The position numbers and the translations under genes are program-made. A stretch of DNA of 64,000 nucleotides. Origin: JASHVB01 sp035508435. Lineage in GTDB: Bacteria > Pseudomonadota > Alphaproteobacteria > Acetobacterales > Acetobacteraceae. Below, in pieces: positions 61,685 to 64,000 of the stretch; positions within the stretch are counted from its first letter, which is position 1, and each line of letters opens with the position of its first letter. The stretch spans positions 1-64,000 of the forward strand of contig DATJNA010000256.1 of the NCBI GenBank assembly GCA_035508435.1. The letters run 5' to 3'. Below the pieces are notes generated by a model. The model ran no database searches. It was not told where the DNA came from and saw only the letters and a list, made by a program, of their open reading frames with translations.

Positions 61685-62743
61685 TCAACGGGCAGTGGCG
61701 CTGCCTCCCCACCGGCCGGGCTCGATCAGCACCTTCGCGCGTGGATTCGGGCGACGCAGGCTCTCGAACGTCTCCGGCAGCGCGTCGAGCCCGATCACGT
61801 CGGATACCAGCGCCGATGCGTCGATCCGCCGCGCGGCCAGCATCTCCAGCACCAGCGCGAACTCCTCGCGCGTGTAGCCAAGCGCGAATTGCACCGTCAG
61901 CTCCTTGCGAATTGCGATGCGCGGCAGGATCGTGTCCTCGTGCCGGCACACGCCGACCACGACGATGCGGCCATGCACCGGCGCGAGGTCGATGCATTGC
62001 CGCAGCAGGCCGGGCGCGCCGACGCATTCGAAGATCACGTCCGGTGCGCCGCCGGCGATTCGCGCGAACGCCGTCCCCACTTGCTCCGCCGCCGGATCGA
62101 TCGTTGCGCCGGCGCCCAGCCTCGCCGCCCGGTCACGCCGCGCCGGCTCCGGCTCGCTCACCACCAGATGCCGAGCCCCGGCGGCACGGGCGAACATGGT
62201 CACCGCCAGCCCGATCGGTCCAGCGCCGATCACCAGCACGCGCGCGCCGAACAATCCGCCACCCAGCCGCACCGCATGCGCACCGACCGACAGCGGTTCG
62301 GTCAACGCCGCATCGCGCAAGTCCAGCGAGTCGGGCACGCGCAGCGCGTTATGCGCGGGCAAGGTCAGATATTCGGCGTACCCCCCGGGCGCATCCGCCG
62401 CGAGGCCGATCACCATGGTGCGATTGCACAGAATGCCAAGCCGGTCGCGGCAGCCGCCGAGCGGCCGGCACTCGTCGCATTCGCGCAGCGGCAGGCCGAT
62501 GATGCGGTCGCCAGGCTGCCAACCGGCCGCGGCGGATCCCGCGACCGTGCCGGAGAATTCGTGACCCAGCACGGTACCGGGTTGCAGCGGAATGGCGCTC
62601 TTCTCCGTCGCATGCAGGTCGGTGCCGCAGATGCCGCAATAGGCCACCTTCAGCACCAGTTCGCCCGGACGCGCGGTTGGCGTCTGGCGATCTTCGAGCG
62701 CGAGCAATGAACCCTCGCGATGGAACACGGCGGCGCGCATCAT
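61685..62743 (-). CDS. Zinc-dependent alcohol dehydrogenase family protein
   Basis: A 352-residue medium-chain dehydrogenase. Catalytic zinc ligands are Cys in YCGICGTDLH near residue 37 and His-Glu in LGHEFSG near 60. A structural-zinc-like Cys cluster (CDECRPLGGCRDRLGILC) follows near 88, with a spacing one step off the classic form. The NAD(P) loop is VIGAGPIGLAV near 169. The pattern resembles sorbitol or 2,3-butanediol dehydrogenases. Its ATG overlaps the GNAT stop. It ends an SDR-GNAT-ADH operon. Confidence 0.88.
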   Translation of the reverse strand: MMRAAVFHREGSLLALEDRQTPTARPGELVLKVAYCGICGTDLHATEKSAIPLQPGTVLGHEFSGTVAGSAAAGWQPGDRIIGLPLRECDECRPLGGCRDRLGILCNRTMVIGLAADAPGGYAEYLTLPAHNALRVPDSLDLRDAALTEPLSVGAHAVRLGGGLFGARVLVIGAGPIGLAVTMFARAAGARHLVVSEPEPARRDRAARLGAGATIDPAAEQVGTAFARIAGGAPDVIFECVGAPGLLRQCIDLAPVHGRIVVVGVCRHEDTILPRIAIRKELTVQFALGYTREEFALVLEMLAARRIDASALVSDVIGLDALPETFESLRRPNPRAKVLIEPGRWGGSATAR

Positions 62744-63174
62744 GTCCTCTCTTGCAGCGCTTTGCGCAGATAGAATTTGGTGTGCCCGGGCGGATAGTCG
62801 TCCAGCTTGCCGAACACTTCGTAGCCGCGTTTTTGATAGAACCCGAGCGCCTGGAAGCTGAACGTCTCCAGGGTGGCGCGCGGGCAGCCATGCTCCACCG
62901 CGAAGGCCTCCGCCGCGTCCATCAGCCGCGTGCCGTGCCCCTGGCCGCGGAGCACCGATGCAATCCACAGGAACTTGACATGCAGCCAGCCGCCCCAGGT
63001 GTAGCCCGTCAGCCCACCCAGGCATTCGCCACGCGCGTTGGCCAGGAACAAGCCGACCGGGAAATACTCGCCGATTCCCGTGGCGGCGAAATTATGGCCT
63101 ACGAGGCTGTCCTCGATGAAGCGCACCTGCGCTTCGGCAGGAAAGGCCTCGTAGTGCAGCGTGACGTCTTCCAT
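62740..63174 (-). CDS. GNAT-family N-acetyltransferase
   Basis: A 144-residue acetyltransferase. The acetyl-CoA loop is VLRGQGHGTRLMDAAEAFA near residue 83, and the strand-helix end is GFYQKRGYEVFGKLDDYPPGH near 111. The start was taken at the ATG at 63174, which overlaps the SDR stop (TGATG). It may modify a small amine or an antibiotic; the operon gives no clear substrate. Confidence 0.83.
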   Translation of the reverse strand: MEDVTLHYEAFPAEAQVRFIEDSLVGHNFAATGIGEYFPVGLFLANARGECLGGLTGYTWGGWLHVKFLWIASVLRGQGHGTRLMDAAEAFAVEHGCPRATLETFSFQALGFYQKRGYEVFGKLDDYPPGHTKFYLRKALQERT

Positions 63175-63959
63175 CACATTGTTGTCTGCATGTCGCCGTC
63201 GACCGCGATCGCCTGGCCGCTGATGGTGGCGCCGAACGGGCTCGCGAGGTACAGCGCCATGTTGGCAATGTCCTGCTGACTGACGAAGCAGCGCAGCGAC
63301 GTCGTGGCGACGGTGCGCTCCGTCATCTCGTTTTCGGAAATCCCCGCGGCCTCCGCCTTAGCCTTGATCACCGCGCGGATGCGCGGACCGTCCACCGGGC
63401 CGGGCAGGATCGCATTGACGCGGATGCCGTCGGCACCGAGCTCGATCGACAGCGTCTTGGTAAAGCCCACCACGCCCCATTTCGCCGCGGAATACGGCGC
63501 GCGCAGCGGAAAGCCGAAGCGTCCGGCCGCCGAACTCAGGTTGATGATGGCGCCGCCGCCGGCTTGGCGCAGCGCGGGAATGGCGCGGCGCGAGCAATGG
63601 AACATCGAAGCGAGATCGATCCGCAGCGTCGCATCCAGCGCCTCCGGCGTCACTTGCTCCACCGGCACGGTGGGACCGGCGATGCCGGCGTTGTTCACCA
63701 GCACGTCCAGCCCGCCGAGCTGCGCCAGCGCCGTATCGACGAAAGCCTCGCAGTCGGCCGGCACGCCGGCATCGGCGCGCATCCCGGGATGGCCGCAGGA
63801 GGCAAGTGCGTCGGCGTCCAGATCGGAAACGAAGACCGTGGCGCCGCAATCGACGAAGCTGTCGGCCATCACCCGGCCGATGCCATTGGCGCCACCGGTG
63901 ATGGCGACCCGCATGCCGCCAAGATCGACGGTCAGCGGAACGCGCGCGCCTGTGACCAT
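63174..63959 (-). CDS. Short-chain dehydrogenase/reductase
   Basis: A 261-residue SDR. The nucleotide loop is ITGGANGIGRV near residue 20; the NNAG motif is VLVNNAGIAG near 88; catalytic Ser is in IINLSSAAGRFG near 137 and Tyr-x-x-x-Lys in APYSAAKWGV near 155. The end IAVDGDMQTTM is typical. It heads an operon with GNAT and an alcohol dehydrogenase and may oxidise a sugar or polyol. A ribosome binding site (GGAGTTG) precedes the ATG at 63959. Confidence 0.9.
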   Translation of the reverse strand: MVTGARVPLTVDLGGMRVAITGGANGIGRVMADSFVDCGATVFVSDLDADALASCGHPGMRADAGVPADCEAFVDTALAQLGGLDVLVNNAGIAGPTVPVEQVTPEALDATLRIDLASMFHCSRRAIPALRQAGGGAIINLSSAAGRFGFPLRAPYSAAKWGVVGFTKTLSIELGADGIRVNAILPGPVDGPRIRAVIKAKAEAAGISENEMTERTVATTSLRCFVSQQDIANMALYLASPFGATISGQAIAVDGDMQTTM

Positions 63960-64000
63960 GATTCAACTCCTGCCCGATCGAGCGAGGCGCAGTGTTGCGG

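Overview
The window reads as a chromosomal segment of a GC-rich alphaproteobacterium, most likely an acetic-acid-bacteria relative (Rhodospirillales/Acetobacteraceae type). The basis is the gene content: the hopanoid transporter HpnN, the alphaproteobacterial flagellin regulators FlbT and FlaF, UPF0262, DUF1192, DUF2007 and DUF983 proteins, many ATGA-type gene overlaps, and dispersed palindromic repeats that begin like TCATTGCGAGC. No rRNA, tRNA, integrase, transposase or CRISPR array was seen.

Layout. 1-3.8 kb: the end of an AraC regulator, a DUF1192 protein, a lower-GC three-gene operon (unknown protein, XRE regulator, DUF6941-like protein), ispB and a DUF2007 protein. 3.9-8.4 kb: a peptide/nickel-type ABC importer (binding protein and two permeases) split by an arylamine N-acetyltransferase on the other strand, with no ATPase nearby. 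8.6-15.5 kb: small lipoprotein, repeat-bearing secreted protein, HpnN, a MetE-like methyltransferase, TlpA, ArgH and a small lipoprotein. 15.8-19.4 kb: amidohydrolase, MFS carrier and metallo-beta-lactamase-fold hydrolase. 19.5-21.5 kb: a TadE/TadG pair. 21.7-25.5 kb: UvrD helicase and a PEP-CTERM surface protein behind a near-perfect sigma-54 promoter. 25.7-33.2 kb: DUF6065, DUF2272 lipoprotein, the mtnA/UPF0262/DUF983 operon, a racemase, a frameshifted LysR gene and a PNPOx-like protein.

33.6-47.1 kb is a late flagellar locus. fliK-flgD run leftward and flgE-flgK-flgL-flagellin-flbT-flaF run rightward. Three translationally coupled genes follow: a TPR-methyltransferase fusion, a TPR-GT41 glycosyltransferase resembling Caulobacter FlmG, and a second methyltransferase. 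I infer that these form a flagellin-modification module. 47.3-52.2 kb holds catabolic genes (enoyl-CoA hydratase, threonine dehydratase, and an MFS/flavin-monooxygenase/VOC operon). 53-58.5 kb holds a TonB receptor and YfiR-like protein divergent from a hybrid histidine kinase. 58.6-64 kb holds a TauD-type dioxygenase with an aminotransferase, a HicAB toxin-antitoxin pair, and an alcohol dehydrogenase/GNAT/SDR operon.

Two window-wide signals stand out. First, short tandem duplications (units of 14-24 bp, one of 36 bp) are common, and at five genes the repeat contains the stop codon. Second, the hexamer GAGCAG/CTGCTC is strikingly rare compared with GAGCAA/TTGCTC, the reverse of what a GC-rich genome predicts.
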